From contig JBLGAR010000017.1 of NCBI GenBank assembly GCA_047612385.1, forward strand, positions 1 through 47,880: a DNA stretch of 47,880 nt, read 5' to 3'. The notes beneath the pieces are model-generated. The model was not told the DNA's origin. It did not search any database and saw nothing but the letters and a program-made list of their open reading frames with translations. This document shows positions 16,890-25,052 of the stretch, piece after piece. The position numbers and the translations under genes were made by a program. Position 1 is the first letter of the stretch; each line of letters begins with the position of its first letter. Source of the stretch: JBALVT01 sp047612385 (lineage in GTDB: Bacteria; Pseudomonadota; Gammaproteobacteria; Pseudomonadales; Halieaceae).

Positions 16890-18299
16890 TTATCCTCTTG
16901 CGCTTAATAATTGATTCAATGGTTCTAAAGTGGTTGCGGTGGGTAGTGCCATTATCGCCTGCCATACTGCGTCTGCACGATCTTGGTTGGTGCTGGTTAA
17001 CATATTGGCGTTGAACTTTTGGCGAACTTCATCGGTAGAGAGCGACCGTCCCGCGGCACCTCTATTTACGGTTTCATGGTGCTCGAAAAGTTCTCCGGCA
17101 TTGGTTGTAATACTCACTCCGCCCGAGAAGTATTCAGGGAATTTTGATTGTTCCCAATGCTTGAAATTGACACGTTGTGCGAGCGCCAAAATTTCCTTGT
17201 CTTGCAGCGCGTCCGGCTCTAGCTCCGCCAGGCCAAATTCGCCACGTGAAGCCGCAGCGGCAATACAAAATTGTAAGCTAAATTTCGCATCGTAATCGCT
17301 GCTTGGGACACGTTTCGCTTCGGCGGGATTGCACACCACGTCAAATTGATTTTCGTGCAATGAAGCAGTGATTTCTTGTATGTCGCCGGGACGCAGATTG
17401 TGCTGCTGCATTAAGGTAATAACGGAATCAATGCAGGCATGATTAAAGTGGCAAACCGGGTAGGGCTTTATCGCAATTTTGAGCAGTTCCCAGTGGGTGC
17501 CCAGTTCTCGGGTAACAGGTTCTACGTTCACGTCCTGTCCTGATAAATACAGCGGATACAGGCCATAACGCCCTTGATACGCATCTGCTGGCCCTTGAAA
17601 TTCATTCTCAGCCAAGGCTACAGCCAGTATTGCGCTGCTGGCTGAGGCGCCAGGATGCATGCGTTTGGTCCAAGCGCCATCTTCCAGAAATTGCATACTG
17701 CCACTGGCCATGCTCAGAGCGATACCCTGCGCTTTTACAATTTGCGATTGAGTCAGTTTTGCCAGCATACCGGCGCCAAGCGCGCAGCCGAAAATACTTA
17801 CCAGGCCGGTGGGGTGAAAGCCTGTTTTCTGAAACATGCCGTCGGCCACTTGTCCGAGCCGGGCCGATGCTTCGACGGCGACAACGTATGCGTTTAACGC
17901 TTGTGCACCCGAAGCGTTGTGGGTGTGGCCCTGGGCCAGCATCGTCGGGAGTGCACTTGCCGAGCAGTGAATGATCGACTCACTGTGCGTGTCGTCGAAA
18001 TCGAGCCCGTGCACCAGTAGCCCATTCAAAAAGGCGGCATCTCGTGACGATAGCAATTGCTTGCCGCCGATCACGCTGCAGGTTCCCGTTGAGCCCAGTG
18101 ACTGCATTGTGTTAATTCCGCTGTGCGCAAAAGAGAACTGATGCGACGCAAAGGCGATGCCCACCGAATCTGCGATGCACAGCAGTGCATAGTCAATGAC
18201 TTCGCCCGGTAAGGCGTCAAACCGGGAGCTTAAGGCAAATTCCGCTAATGTATCGCTGATATTTGCTGATTTTTCTGTATTAGTTGCAGCGTTAGTCAC
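16890..18299 (-). CDS. MmgE/PrpD family protein
   Basis: A 469-residue member of the MmgE/PrpD family, which includes 2-methylcitrate dehydratase, cis-aconitate decarboxylase and iminodisuccinate epimerase. Visible landmarks are SDTLAEFAL, IADSVGIAFAS, LNGLLVHGLDFDDTH with the conserved HGLDFDD acids, HPTGLVSIFG and IKPYPVCHFNHA. The start is a GTG at 18299 with GAGGA ten bases upstream. Length is typical. These enzymes add or remove water, CO2 or change configuration on branched tri- or dicarboxylates. That fits an island with CitE-, MaoC- and CaiB-type enzymes acting on a methylated dicarboxylate. It lies between the CitE-like gene (73 bp upstream) and the HpaB-like gene (seven bases downstream) on the same strand. 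Reaction not determined. Confidence 0.9.
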   Translation of the reverse strand: MTNAATNTEKSANISDTLAEFALSSRFDALPGEVIDYALLCIADSVGIAFASHQFSFAHSGINTMQSLGSTGTCSVIGGKQLLSSRDAAFLNGLLVHGLDFDDTHSESIIHCSASALPTMLAQGHTHNASGAQALNAYVVAVEASARLGQVADGMFQKTGFHPTGLVSIFGCALGAGMLAKLTQSQIVKAQGIALSMASGSMQFLEDGAWTKRMHPGASASSAILAVALAENEFQGPADAYQGRYGLYPLYLSGQDVNVEPVTRELGTHWELLKIAIKPYPVCHFNHACIDSVITLMQQHNLRPGDIQEITASLHENQFDVVCNPAEAKRVPSSDYDAKFSLQFCIAAAASRGEFGLAELEPDALQDKEILALAQRVNFKHWEQSKFPEYFSGGVSITTNAGELFEHHETVNRGAAGRSLSTDEVRQKFNANMLTSTNQDRADAVWQAIMALPTATTLEPLNQLLSARG

Positions 18300-18372
18300 T
18301 ACCGTGATGTCCTCGATGTAGGGGGTTGAAATTTAAATTCTCGTATAACAAAAAGAAGCGTTCAGCAGTTTA

Positions 18373-19272
18373 CTACGACAGCTTTCTGGCCAGTGCAAGA
18401 ATACGCTGTGACTTGTAGACGATGGGGTAGTCGATGAAGTATCCGTCCAGTTGTATAGACGCAGAACCGGCGGCTTCAGCAGCTTCAAAGGCAGCCACAA
18501 CGGCTTCAGCGTGCGCAATTTCGTCAGCGCTGGGCGTAAATACGGTATTGGACAGTGGTACCTGGCTCGGGTGAATGCATAGCTTGCCGGCAAAACCGAA
18601 TTTTTTGCCGCGCTCTGCCGATGCGCAAAATCGTTCGTCGTCATTAATTTGCAGGACAACAGTATCGATCGGTGGGTCTATGTTGGCTACTCGAGTAGCG
18701 TGGCTAATGCGCGCTCGCGCATAGCTTAATACCTCTTCGTCAGCGCTCCAGATGTAATCGAGGTCTAATGTGTAGTCTCCGCCACCAAAAGCAAGCCGTC
18801 TGACTCTAGAGCCTGCCGAGGCTATTTCGCAGGCGTATTCCACACCTGTGGCTGTTTCGATAATGGGCATAAGATCGATGCTGCCAACAGGCATATTGGC
18901 AGCGCGTTCTGCAGCACTTATAAGTTCATCAACGGCCAAAAGAGTGGCTGCTGATTCCACCTTGGGTATCACAATGCCGTCGAGCCATGGCCCGACCACT
19001 GCTTTAATATCCTCTTCGCAATAACCGGTATCCAGAGCGTTAACACGAATATAGCCCAGGCACTCTCTGGGTTGCTTCATCGCTGCCACCACGGTGGTGC
19101 GTGTGGCAACTTTCTCTGCTATAGCGACAGCGTCCTCCAGATCGAGTATTACCGCATCGGCAGACGCGGCAAATACCTTTTCCACCTTTCTGGGGTGGTT
19201 GCCAGGGGTGAAAAGAAAACTTCTAATGACCTTAATTTCGTTGCTTGTATCTTTGCTCACGTTTAGCTCCAT
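18373..19272 (-). CDS. CitE/HpcH-type CoA-ester lyase
   Basis: With the ATG at 19272 the product is 299 residues of the CitE-like TIM-barrel family, which includes malyl-CoA and citramalyl-CoA lyases. Landmarks are RSFLFTPGN, the LDLEDAV acidic motif, Arg76 in YIRVNA, IPKVES, the metal-binding Glu139 in IIETATG and Asp166 in FGGGDYTLDLD, and GKLCIHPSQV. Magnesium-dependent cleavage of a 3-hydroxyacyl-CoA to acetyl-CoA plus a keto acid is expected. The start codon overlaps the end of the regulator gene by ten bases (ATGGAGCTAA), which suggests translational coupling. An upstream in-frame ATG at 19296 lacks a ribosome-binding site. Together with the MaoC hydratase and a CoA-transferase it resembles the itaconate/mesaconate route to pyruvate and acetyl-CoA. 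Confidence 0.9.
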   Translation of the reverse strand: MELNVSKDTSNEIKVIRSFLFTPGNHPRKVEKVFAASADAVILDLEDAVAIAEKVATRTTVVAAMKQPRECLGYIRVNALDTGYCEEDIKAVVGPWLDGIVIPKVESAATLLAVDELISAAERAANMPVGSIDLMPIIETATGVEYACEIASAGSRVRRLAFGGGDYTLDLDYIWSADEEVLSYARARISHATRVANIDPPIDTVVLQINDDERFCASAERGKKFGFAGKLCIHPSQVPLSNTVFTPSADEIAHAEAVVAAFEAAEAAGSASIQLDGYFIDYPIVYKSQRILALARKLS

Positions 19273-20039
19273 GCCCAACCGCCAGGCGACTGCCATCCAC
19301 GGGTGAACTCAAAAGAATAATGAAAATTGGTTGCGGCATGCTCTGATATTGATACTTCAAATATCCTGCCGTTATTACCGTGGTACCTCCGACATATCTT
19401 CAGCGAGGCTGTTCCTGGCTCTACGTTTAGATAGCCGGCGATTCGTTCATCGAGAATACTTGCATACAACTCTACCTCCACCTTCTGAACGATCTCGTTG
19501 TATTGCTCGGAGATAACTTTGTATGCGGGAGTTGAATTAACACCAATTTTTTCGGCCGCATCGGCGTAAGCTGGCAAAATGTACACATTTGACCAGCAAA
19601 TGGGGTTCCCTGAATCAAGGAACACCCTGAGACCTGATACGCAGCTCCATTTACTGCTCGTTGGGCATTTTAGTTCACGAGCGAGTGCTCTATTGAGCCT
19701 TACATCGTTGCGTTCGATAACACGCAGCCGGCTGTCTTCCGGATAGCTGAAAAGCTCCGATGGTTCTTTGACCATTTGTACATAAGATTCTTCGCTCTCA
19801 CGCGCTAGGACGACGGTACCGATACCGCGGCGGCGCTCGATAAGTCTAATGTCTTCCAGTACTCTAAGCGCTTCTCGAATGGTATGCCGGCTGACTTTAT
19901 ATGTTTTCATCAGGTCTAGTTCGCCAGGCATACGCGTGCCCACGGCGAATTTTCCGCTTCGGATAGACTCTAACAATTCCTCGGAAATAACCCGATAACG
20001 AGGCCCTGTAGCGGCTTTAACTTTTGCAGTACTGACCAT
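19263..20039 (-). CDS. GntR-family regulator, HutC type (UTRA domain)
   Basis: The 258-residue protein has an N-terminal winged helix-turn-helix at about residues 13-78 (LESIRSGKFAVGTRMPGE, VSRHTIREALRVLE, RRGIGTVV). Its C-terminal half ends with the UTRA pattern of HutC-type GntR regulators (LNVEPGTASLKICRRY, EVSISEHAATNFHY). UTRA domains bind small molecules, and such proteins are mostly repressors released by a pathway intermediate. The gene is the first of the leftward citE-prpD-hpaB unit and is divergent from the maoC-acd unit. Operator-like site F is only 30 bp from its start, so self-regulation is likely. HutC-type sites are usually described as GTMTAKAC-like. The palindrome found here is the same with CG in place of the central TA, which makes this protein the best candidate for binding it. 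Confidence 0.9.
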   Translation of the reverse strand: MVSTAKVKAATGPRYRVISEELLESIRSGKFAVGTRMPGELDLMKTYKVSRHTIREALRVLEDIRLIERRRGIGTVVLARESEESYVQMVKEPSELFSYPEDSRLRVIERNDVRLNRALARELKCPTSSKWSCVSGLRVFLDSGNPICWSNVYILPAYADAAEKIGVNSTPAYKVISEQYNEIVQKVEVELYASILDERIAGYLNVEPGTASLKICRRYHGNNGRIFEVSISEHAATNFHYSFEFTRGWQSPGGWAWS

Positions 20040-20069
20040 GGTTGATCCCTATTGCTGTTATGATAGTAT

Positions 20070-20079
20070 TGTCCGTACA
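20070..20079. promoter_or_regulatory. Operator-like site F between gntR and maoC
   Basis: TGTCCGTACA fits TGTMCGKACA exactly and has a TTT flank. It lies in the 73-bp divergent region between the regulator and the MaoC hydratase, the expected place for autoregulation. Confidence 0.6.
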
Positions 20080-20112
20080 TTTAACTCTAAAAGCAAGGCA
20101 GGGATAAAAAAT

Positions 20113-20622
20113 ATGGGAATCAGACAGGACGAGCAAGTAGGACCCAATCGTTACCGGGCCGTATCTGGGCGGATGTATGAAGATTTTGATGTTGGCGACG
20201 TGTATGAGCACTTTCCAGGTCGCACGGTAAGTCAGCAAGACAATGCATGGTTTACTTTGTTGACGATGAATACCCATCCCCTGCATTTTGACGAAGAGTA
20301 TGCCAAAGGAACCGAGTTCGGTAAACCACTGATCTGTAGCCCTCTGACCGTTGCGATTTTAGTAGGCATGAGCGTGGATGATGTGAGTGGAAAAGCTATC
20401 GCCAATCTGGGGTGGAAAGAAATTGCCTTGGTCGCGCCAGTGTTTCCCGGCGATACGCTATATGCCGAATCTGAGGTACTCGACAAACGAGGATCCAAGT
20501 CGCGCCCCAACGCCGGTGTGGTCACCGTTAAAACAACGGGTAGAAACCAGCATGGAAAAGAGGTGTGTATTTTTGAGCGTTCGATGCTTATCCCGAAGCG
20601 CTCTGATGACGCTGCCGAGTAA
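20113..20622 (+). CDS. MaoC-family (hot-dog) hydratase
   Basis: With the ATG at 20113 (AGGGA eight bases upstream) the product has 169 residues. It shows the YEDFDVGD entry, PGRT, DNAWFTLLTMNTHPLHFDEEYA and FPGDTLYAES segments of MaoC-type enoyl-CoA hydratases. In the usual GDxNPLH motif the catalytic Asp is replaced here by Asn53, with His58 kept. As I recall, the same TMNTHPLHFD pattern occurs in mesaconyl-/itaconyl-CoA hydratase relatives. A longer frame from 20038 would run through site F and is rejected. The gene starts a rightward unit, 15 bp before the acyl-CoA dehydrogenase. It probably hydrates a branched enoyl-CoA to a hydroxyacyl-CoA that the CitE-like lyase then cleaves. Confidence 0.9.
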   Translation: MGIRQDEQVGPNRYRAVSGRMYEDFDVGDVYEHFPGRTVSQQDNAWFTLLTMNTHPLHFDEEYAKGTEFGKPLICSPLTVAILVGMSVDDVSGKAIANLGWKEIALVAPVFPGDTLYAESEVLDKRGSKSRPNAGVVTVKTTGRNQHGKEVCIFERSMLIPKRSDDAAE

Positions 20623-20637
20623 CTGGAGATATTGAAT

Positions 20638-21828
20638 ATGAGTAGTAGTGATATGAATAATACAGATTTTAGTGCTAGTGAATACGCTGAGATGGAAGTG
20701 CAGATTCTCGATACGATTGATCGATGGGTGGAAAAAGACGTCAGACCGATAGCGCGTCATTTCGATCAGGCCGACGAGTACCCGACTGATCTAGTCGAAC
20801 AAATGAAAGAGCTGGGTTTGTTTGGTGCCACAATTTCACAGGAATACGGCGGGTTGGGCCTGAGTGCTAGTACTTACGCCAAAATTGTGTCCAGAATATG
20901 TGAGGTGTGGATGGCCCCTTCGGGCATTTTTAACTCTCATCTGATTATGGCCAGCTGTGTGCAGCGTGCGGGAACAGATGCGCAGAAGGAGCGGTTTTTG
21001 CCGCGCTTCGCTACGGGTGAGCTACGTGGCGGCATTGGCTTGACCGAGCCCGATGCGGGTACTGATCTGCAGGGTATTCGTATGGTTGCCAAGCGAGATG
21101 GCGATGACTATGTGCTCAATGGCACCAAAACATGGATTAGCAATGGTATTAATGGAAATTGCTTGGCTGTGTTGACCAAAACAGATCCGACTGTGTCGCC
21201 TGCTCACAAAGGCATGAGCCTGTTTTTGTGTGAGAAGGGTGGGGAAGGTTTTACGGTGGGCAAAAAGCTCAAGAAGCTAGGCTATAAGGCGATCGACAGT
21301 GCCGAGTTAATTTTCCAGGATTTTCGGGTAAGCGCAGACAACCTCATTGGCGGCGAAGAGGGTCGCGGTTTTGTGCAAGTGGCGGGGGGGCTAGAACTCG
21401 GCCGCATTAATATTGCAGCAAGGGGTGCGGGTATGGCGGCGGGTGCGACCAAAATTTCGCTCGCCTACGCTAAAGAACGCAAGACCTTTGGCAAGCCCAT
21501 TGTGGAACATCAAGCGATCCAGCTTAAACTGGCGGAGATGTCTACGCGCGCTGAAGCGGCGCGCTTACTGGTGGAACAGGCCGCGCGAAAATACGATCAG
21601 GGTGAACGCTGTGATTTAGAGGCCGGGCAGGCAAAGTTTTTTGCCTCTGAAGCTGCAGTTCAAAACAGCCTTGATGGACTTCGAGTCTTTGGTGGGTACA
21701 GCTACTCAACCGAATATGACATTGAGCGTTTCTATCGCGACGCGCCGCTGCTGTGTATCGGAGAGGGAACAAACGAGATTCAGCGCATAATTATTGCAAA
21801 GCAAATGGTGTCACGCTCAGGCGGTTAA
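20638..21828 (+). CDS. Acyl-CoA dehydrogenase
   Basis: A 396-residue FAD-dependent acyl-CoA dehydrogenase. It has GIGLTEPDAGTD and NGTKTWISNG (flavin and substrate loops), RKTFGKPIVEHQ (near residue 280), FGGYSYSTEYDIERFYRDA and the C-terminal IGEGTNEIQ, in which Glu376 is the likely catalytic base. Length is normal. The ATG at 20638 is preferred over a TTG at 20632, since GGAG at 20625-20628 is nine bases before it. It desaturates an acyl-CoA at the 2,3 position and passes electrons to ETF. It is co-transcribed with the MaoC hydratase, which would act on its product. A branched substrate such as methylsuccinyl-CoA is possible but not shown. Confidence 0.93.
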   Translation: MSSSDMNNTDFSASEYAEMEVQILDTIDRWVEKDVRPIARHFDQADEYPTDLVEQMKELGLFGATISQEYGGLGLSASTYAKIVSRICEVWMAPSGIFNSHLIMASCVQRAGTDAQKERFLPRFATGELRGGIGLTEPDAGTDLQGIRMVAKRDGDDYVLNGTKTWISNGINGNCLAVLTKTDPTVSPAHKGMSLFLCEKGGEGFTVGKKLKKLGYKAIDSAELIFQDFRVSADNLIGGEEGRGFVQVAGGLELGRINIAARGAGMAAGATKISLAYAKERKTFGKPIVEHQAIQLKLAEMSTRAEAARLLVEQAARKYDQGERCDLEAGQAKFFASEAAVQNSLDGLRVFGGYSYSTEYDIERFYRDAPLLCIGEGTNEIQRIIIAKQMVSRSGG

Positions 21829-21859
21829 AGGCTCAGGCCGAGCATCATAATAGGTAGGA

Positions 21860-22525
21860 CTAAAGAAACACCGTGAACTCCTCGGCGTCGAGTCGAGGTG
21901 TGCGATAGTGGTTAACGGGAGCATCTTGATCCGCATAGCCGAGTGACATAGCGCAGACGAACATTTGTTCCTTCGGTGCGTCGATAATTCGCATTACGGT
22001 GTCATGATATTTAAGAAAGGCAGCCTGCGCGCAGGTCTCCAAGCCAAAGCTGCGTGCTGATAGCATTATCGATTGCAAAAACATGCCGTAGTCGACCCAG
22101 CTTCCCAGTTCCAAGTCGCGGTCTATGGTGAAAAACAAGGCCACAGGTGCGTCGAAAAAATCATAATTTCTGCCGTGCTGAATCGACATATTGAGTTTGT
22201 CACCTTTTTCGATGCCAAGGTGACCATACAGTCCCCAGCCGGTGTTGCGGCGGCGTCCTATGTAGGGCTCGCGCCATTGACGGGGATAATAGCTGTATTC
22301 TTGTTCACCATCATCGCCTTGCAGGTGCCGCGCGTGGCAGGCTTTGGCGACTTCGTTACGTTTATCCCCAGTGGCGACCCAGACATGCCAGGGTTGGATG
22401 TTTGACCCCGATGGTGCCCGGCCAGCAACGCCGAGAATTTCCTCAATAATATCTTGAGGAACGGGCTTATCTTTTTGGAAAGCACGAATCGACTGGCGAC
22501 CCGCGATTGCATCATTGACTTGCAT
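21860..22525 (-). CDS. Nitroreductase-family flavoprotein
   Basis: This 221-residue product (start at 22525; an alternative ATG at 22552 adds nine residues without a clear ribosome-binding site) shows the FMN-binding nitroreductase pattern. It has GRQSIRAFQKDKPV at the N-terminus, GRAPSGSNIQPWHVWVA, a central ARSFGLETCAQAAF and the MSLGYADQDAPVN segment. Members reduce nitro groups, quinones, enones or malonic semialdehyde (RutE) with NAD(P)H. It converges on the acyl-CoA dehydrogenase gene with a 31-bp gap. Next to RutB-like and RutD-like proteins, a RutE-like aldehyde or enone reductase is one option. Supply of reduced flavin to the HpaB-like enzyme is another. Confidence 0.88.
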   Translation of the reverse strand: MQVNDAIAGRQSIRAFQKDKPVPQDIIEEILGVAGRAPSGSNIQPWHVWVATGDKRNEVAKACHARHLQGDDGEQEYSYYPRQWREPYIGRRRNTGWGLYGHLGIEKGDKLNMSIQHGRNYDFFDAPVALFFTIDRDLELGSWVDYGMFLQSIMLSARSFGLETCAQAAFLKYHDTVMRIIDAPKEQMFVCAMSLGYADQDAPVNHYRTPRLDAEEFTVFL

Positions 22526-22681
22526 ATTGTTCTGTCTCTCACCTGTTCTCATTCGATGCGCTACAGGAAAATTAGTGCGCTGTAATTGATAATATAGCTT
22601 TGTTAATGCTGTTTTTGAACTGAAATCTCATCTCAATCCTTATTCAGAGCAGATGAAGTATGCTAGGATTCTACACTACTT

Positions 22682-22691
22682 TGTCCGGTCA
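22682..22691. promoter_or_regulatory. Operator-like site G before CoA-transferase 3
   Basis: TTGTCCGGTCATTT contains TGTCCGGTCA, one substitution from TGTMCGKACA. It lies 18 bp before the ATG of the CoA-transferase, where a bound repressor would block initiation. Confidence 0.5.
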
Positions 22692-22708
22692 TTTGTTGGA
22701 GAAAAATT

Positions 22709-23908
22709 ATGTCGAAGCCACTAGCAGGTGTGCGAATGTTGGATCTAACGCACATGCTCTCCGGGCCGTATGGGGCGATGATAATTGCGGATCTTGGAGC
22801 AGACACCATCAAAGTAGAGCCACTTCAGGGAGAGGCGACGCGCGGTTTACTTGCAAGCGATCCAGTCAATTCGCTCGAGGGTCAAGGAGCCTACTACATT
22901 ACCTTGAATCGCAATAAGCGCAGCATTGCCATTGACCTAAAGTCACCAGAGGGTTTGGCGATTTTCTTTGACCTGGTGCGTGAGTCAGATGTTGTTATGG
23001 AAAATTACTCTGCAGGTGTGGCGGAAAAACTGGGCATTGCTTATGCGGATCTGGCAAAGGTGAATCCCAGGATTATTTCCTGCTCGGTCAATGGCTTTGG
23101 TTCCACTGGCCCCAATTTTCAGCGTCCGGCCTTCGATCAGGTGGTACAGGCTTTAGGTGGTGGGATGTCTATTACGGGCCCTGATGAATCCACACGAGTG
23201 CGTGCGGGCATTCCTATCGGGGACCTTGGCGGTGGAATGTTTGGAGCCATGGGGATAATGGCGGCGCTGTACGAGCGCGAAAAAAGTGGTATTGGTCAGC
23301 ATGTGGATATCTCTATGCTCGACTGTCAGATCTCAATGCTAAATTATATGGCTACCATGCATTTTTTATCGGGCGAAGATCCACATCCCGTCGGTAATAG
23401 TCATTTTGTTCACGTTCCCTACAATAGTTTCTCAACATCAGATGGCCAGATTATCATCGCAGTGATTTTTGATAAGTTCTGGGATAACTTGGTGGAATTA
23501 GTAGATTTTGAAGGCTTCCGTGATTCAAAGTACGACACTCAGCCAGGAAGGTTGGCGGACAAAGAGTTCATCGAAGAAAATCTCTCGCGTATTCTGGCCG
23601 CCAACACTTGTGATTACTGGTTGCAAAAACTCGAGGCCAAGCGAATCCCCTGTGCACGGGTAAATAGCCTCTCAGAAGCTTTGAATGATGAGCAGGTATT
23701 GGCGAGAAATATGGTGGTTGATTTGCATCATCCCGGCGGTAAGAAAACACGTGGTCCGGGTAATCCGATCAAATTATCACGCACTGGCGAAGATAGTTTC
23801 TCTGCGGCTCCCTTACTGGGCGAGCATACCGATGGCGTGCTGACCGAGGTCTTGGGGTACAGTGATAGTCGGGTAAAAGCGCTTCGTGCAGCCGGTGTGG
23901 TTGTATAA
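22709..23908 (+). CDS. CaiB/BaiF (class III) CoA-transferase 3
   Basis: A 399-residue class III CoA-transferase with LAGVRMLDLTHMLSGPYG at the N-terminus, ADLGADTIKVEP, LNRNKRSIAIDLKSPEG and a predicted catalytic aspartate at residue 143 in PAFD. GAGAAAA lies just before the ATG. It is a single-gene unit with operator-like site G in front and two hairpins behind. It is the last member of the putative regulon on the right. Its LNRNKRS version of the CoA-binding loop resembles copy 4 at 44106 more than copies 1 and 2. The acid it activates is unknown. Confidence 0.92.
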   Translation: MSKPLAGVRMLDLTHMLSGPYGAMIIADLGADTIKVEPLQGEATRGLLASDPVNSLEGQGAYYITLNRNKRSIAIDLKSPEGLAIFFDLVRESDVVMENYSAGVAEKLGIAYADLAKVNPRIISCSVNGFGSTGPNFQRPAFDQVVQALGGGMSITGPDESTRVRAGIPIGDLGGGMFGAMGIMAALYEREKSGIGQHVDISMLDCQISMLNYMATMHFLSGEDPHPVGNSHFVHVPYNSFSTSDGQIIIAVIFDKFWDNLVELVDFEGFRDSKYDTQPGRLADKEFIEENLSRILAANTCDYWLQKLEAKRIPCARVNSLSEALNDEQVLARNMVVDLHHPGGKKTRGPGNPIKLSRTGEDSFSAAPLLGEHTDGVLTEVLGYSDSRVKALRAAGVVV

Positions 23909-24056
23909 CTGAGCAAGCTGCCGCTGTTCCAATACTAGCAATTTGATCGTCTATCAGGCGCTTCGACAGGAGCAGCGAGAAGCCCGGCGCGCGCGTGGGC
24001 GAACAATTGGACCAAGAGAGTCTATTGAACTGTGTTATCAGGCACGGTCTGGATAA

Positions 24057-24090
24057 CTCCCGGGAAGACCCTTTCCCGGGGGAGCTTTCT
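24057..24090 (+). terminator. GC-rich hairpin terminator-like structure
   Basis: CCCGGGAA pairs with TTCCCGGG (24073-24080), extended by an imperfect CTC/GAG base, and is followed by CTTTCTT. It lies 150 bp after CoA-transferase 3. Confidence 0.6.
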
Positions 24091-24128
24091 TAAAGGTACT
24101 GGAGTGTTCGATTATCCAGTACCTTTAA
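24090..24128. terminator. Perfect 14-bp inverted repeat, likely bidirectional terminator
   Basis: TTAAAGGTACTGGA (24090-24103) is perfectly repeated in inverted order at 24115-24128, with an 11-base loop. It lies between CoA-transferase 3 and the convergent SDR gene and directly adjoins the GC-rich hairpin. There is no long T tract. Confidence 0.65.
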
Positions 24129-24192
24129 ATTGCCTCAACGCGAAAGATCACCAGGGAGGCATTAGCGTGTAGGGAATGCTAATCATTAAACA

Positions 24193-24987
24193 CTAAACAG
24201 GAGAATCCATTAACTGGGGCATTAAAGGAACATGACCTTCTGGCCCCATCGCACTGTAGCCGCCATCAACCGGAACTTCAGCACCTGTCATGTAGGATGC
24301 ATCCTCGGAGGCGATAAACGCTGCAACCTTCGCGACCTCCTCGCCATGTGCCACGCGGCCTTTGAGGTTTAATGAATTGGATACTTTATCTGCATGTGCT
24401 CTGTTATCGCCTGTTAATCCTTCAAAGGGATCAGACCAGATGTGCCCAAGCACCAGCAAGTTGACCCTCACATTATCCTGCGCGTATTCGACCGCCTGGG
24501 ATTTGCTCAAGTGTCTGAGAGTGGCTTTTGCCACTGGGTAGGCCCATCGCCCAATGTGTGGAAAGGCACCTGATATAGAGCCGATGTTGACGATATTGCC
24601 TCTGCTTTTTACCAGGTGAGGACGTGCAATCTCCCCCAGTATCGCTGCGGATATCGCGCTAGTGTTGATGGTAGAAAGAAACATCTCCCGGGTTGTTGCA
24701 GCGCCGTCGTCGTCGTATGAACAGGCGTTGTTAACTAGGATATCCAGTGAGCCAAATCGCTCCACTGCTGCATTCACGAGTTTCTCCAGCTGAGCGTCAT
24801 CGGTGATATCTGTCTGGATGTACATGGCGCGATCGCCTAGCTCGTCTGCGAGCTTTTGCCCTTTTTCGGCCGTTCTAGCTGCAATGACTACGCTCGCTCC
24901 CTGAGCATGTAACTCCTGCGTGATGTTTTTACCAATCGAAGCTGCACCGCCTGTAATAATGGCGACCTTGTTGTCTAGTTTTCCCAT
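24193..24987 (-). CDS. SDR-family oxidoreductase 2
   Basis: A 264-residue short-chain dehydrogenase. The glycine-rich loop is TGGAASIG (residues 12-19), with NNAC in place of the usual NNAG, a Ser near residue 137 in NIGSISG and the YxxxK pair at Tyr150/Lys154. The segment TGAEVPVDGGYS near the C-terminus is typical. It is the last gene of the leftward module with the FAD oxidoreductase and flavin monooxygenase. It is separated from the former by 65 bp. It probably oxidises or reduces an alcohol/ketone linked to the monooxygenase reaction. Substrate unknown. Confidence 0.9.
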   Translation of the reverse strand: MGKLDNKVAIITGGAASIGKNITQELHAQGASVVIAARTAEKGQKLADELGDRAMYIQTDITDDAQLEKLVNAAVERFGSLDILVNNACSYDDDGAATTREMFLSTINTSAISAAILGEIARPHLVKSRGNIVNIGSISGAFPHIGRWAYPVAKATLRHLSKSQAVEYAQDNVRVNLLVLGHIWSDPFEGLTGDNRAHADKVSNSLNLKGRVAHGEEVAKVAAFIASEDASYMTGAEVPVDGGYSAMGPEGHVPLMPQLMDSPV

Positions 24988-25052
24988 CGTCGTATCCTCT
25001 TAGTCATTGTTAGAATCGTTGTATGGTTTGATAGCTCGCGCGCTGTACGCGT

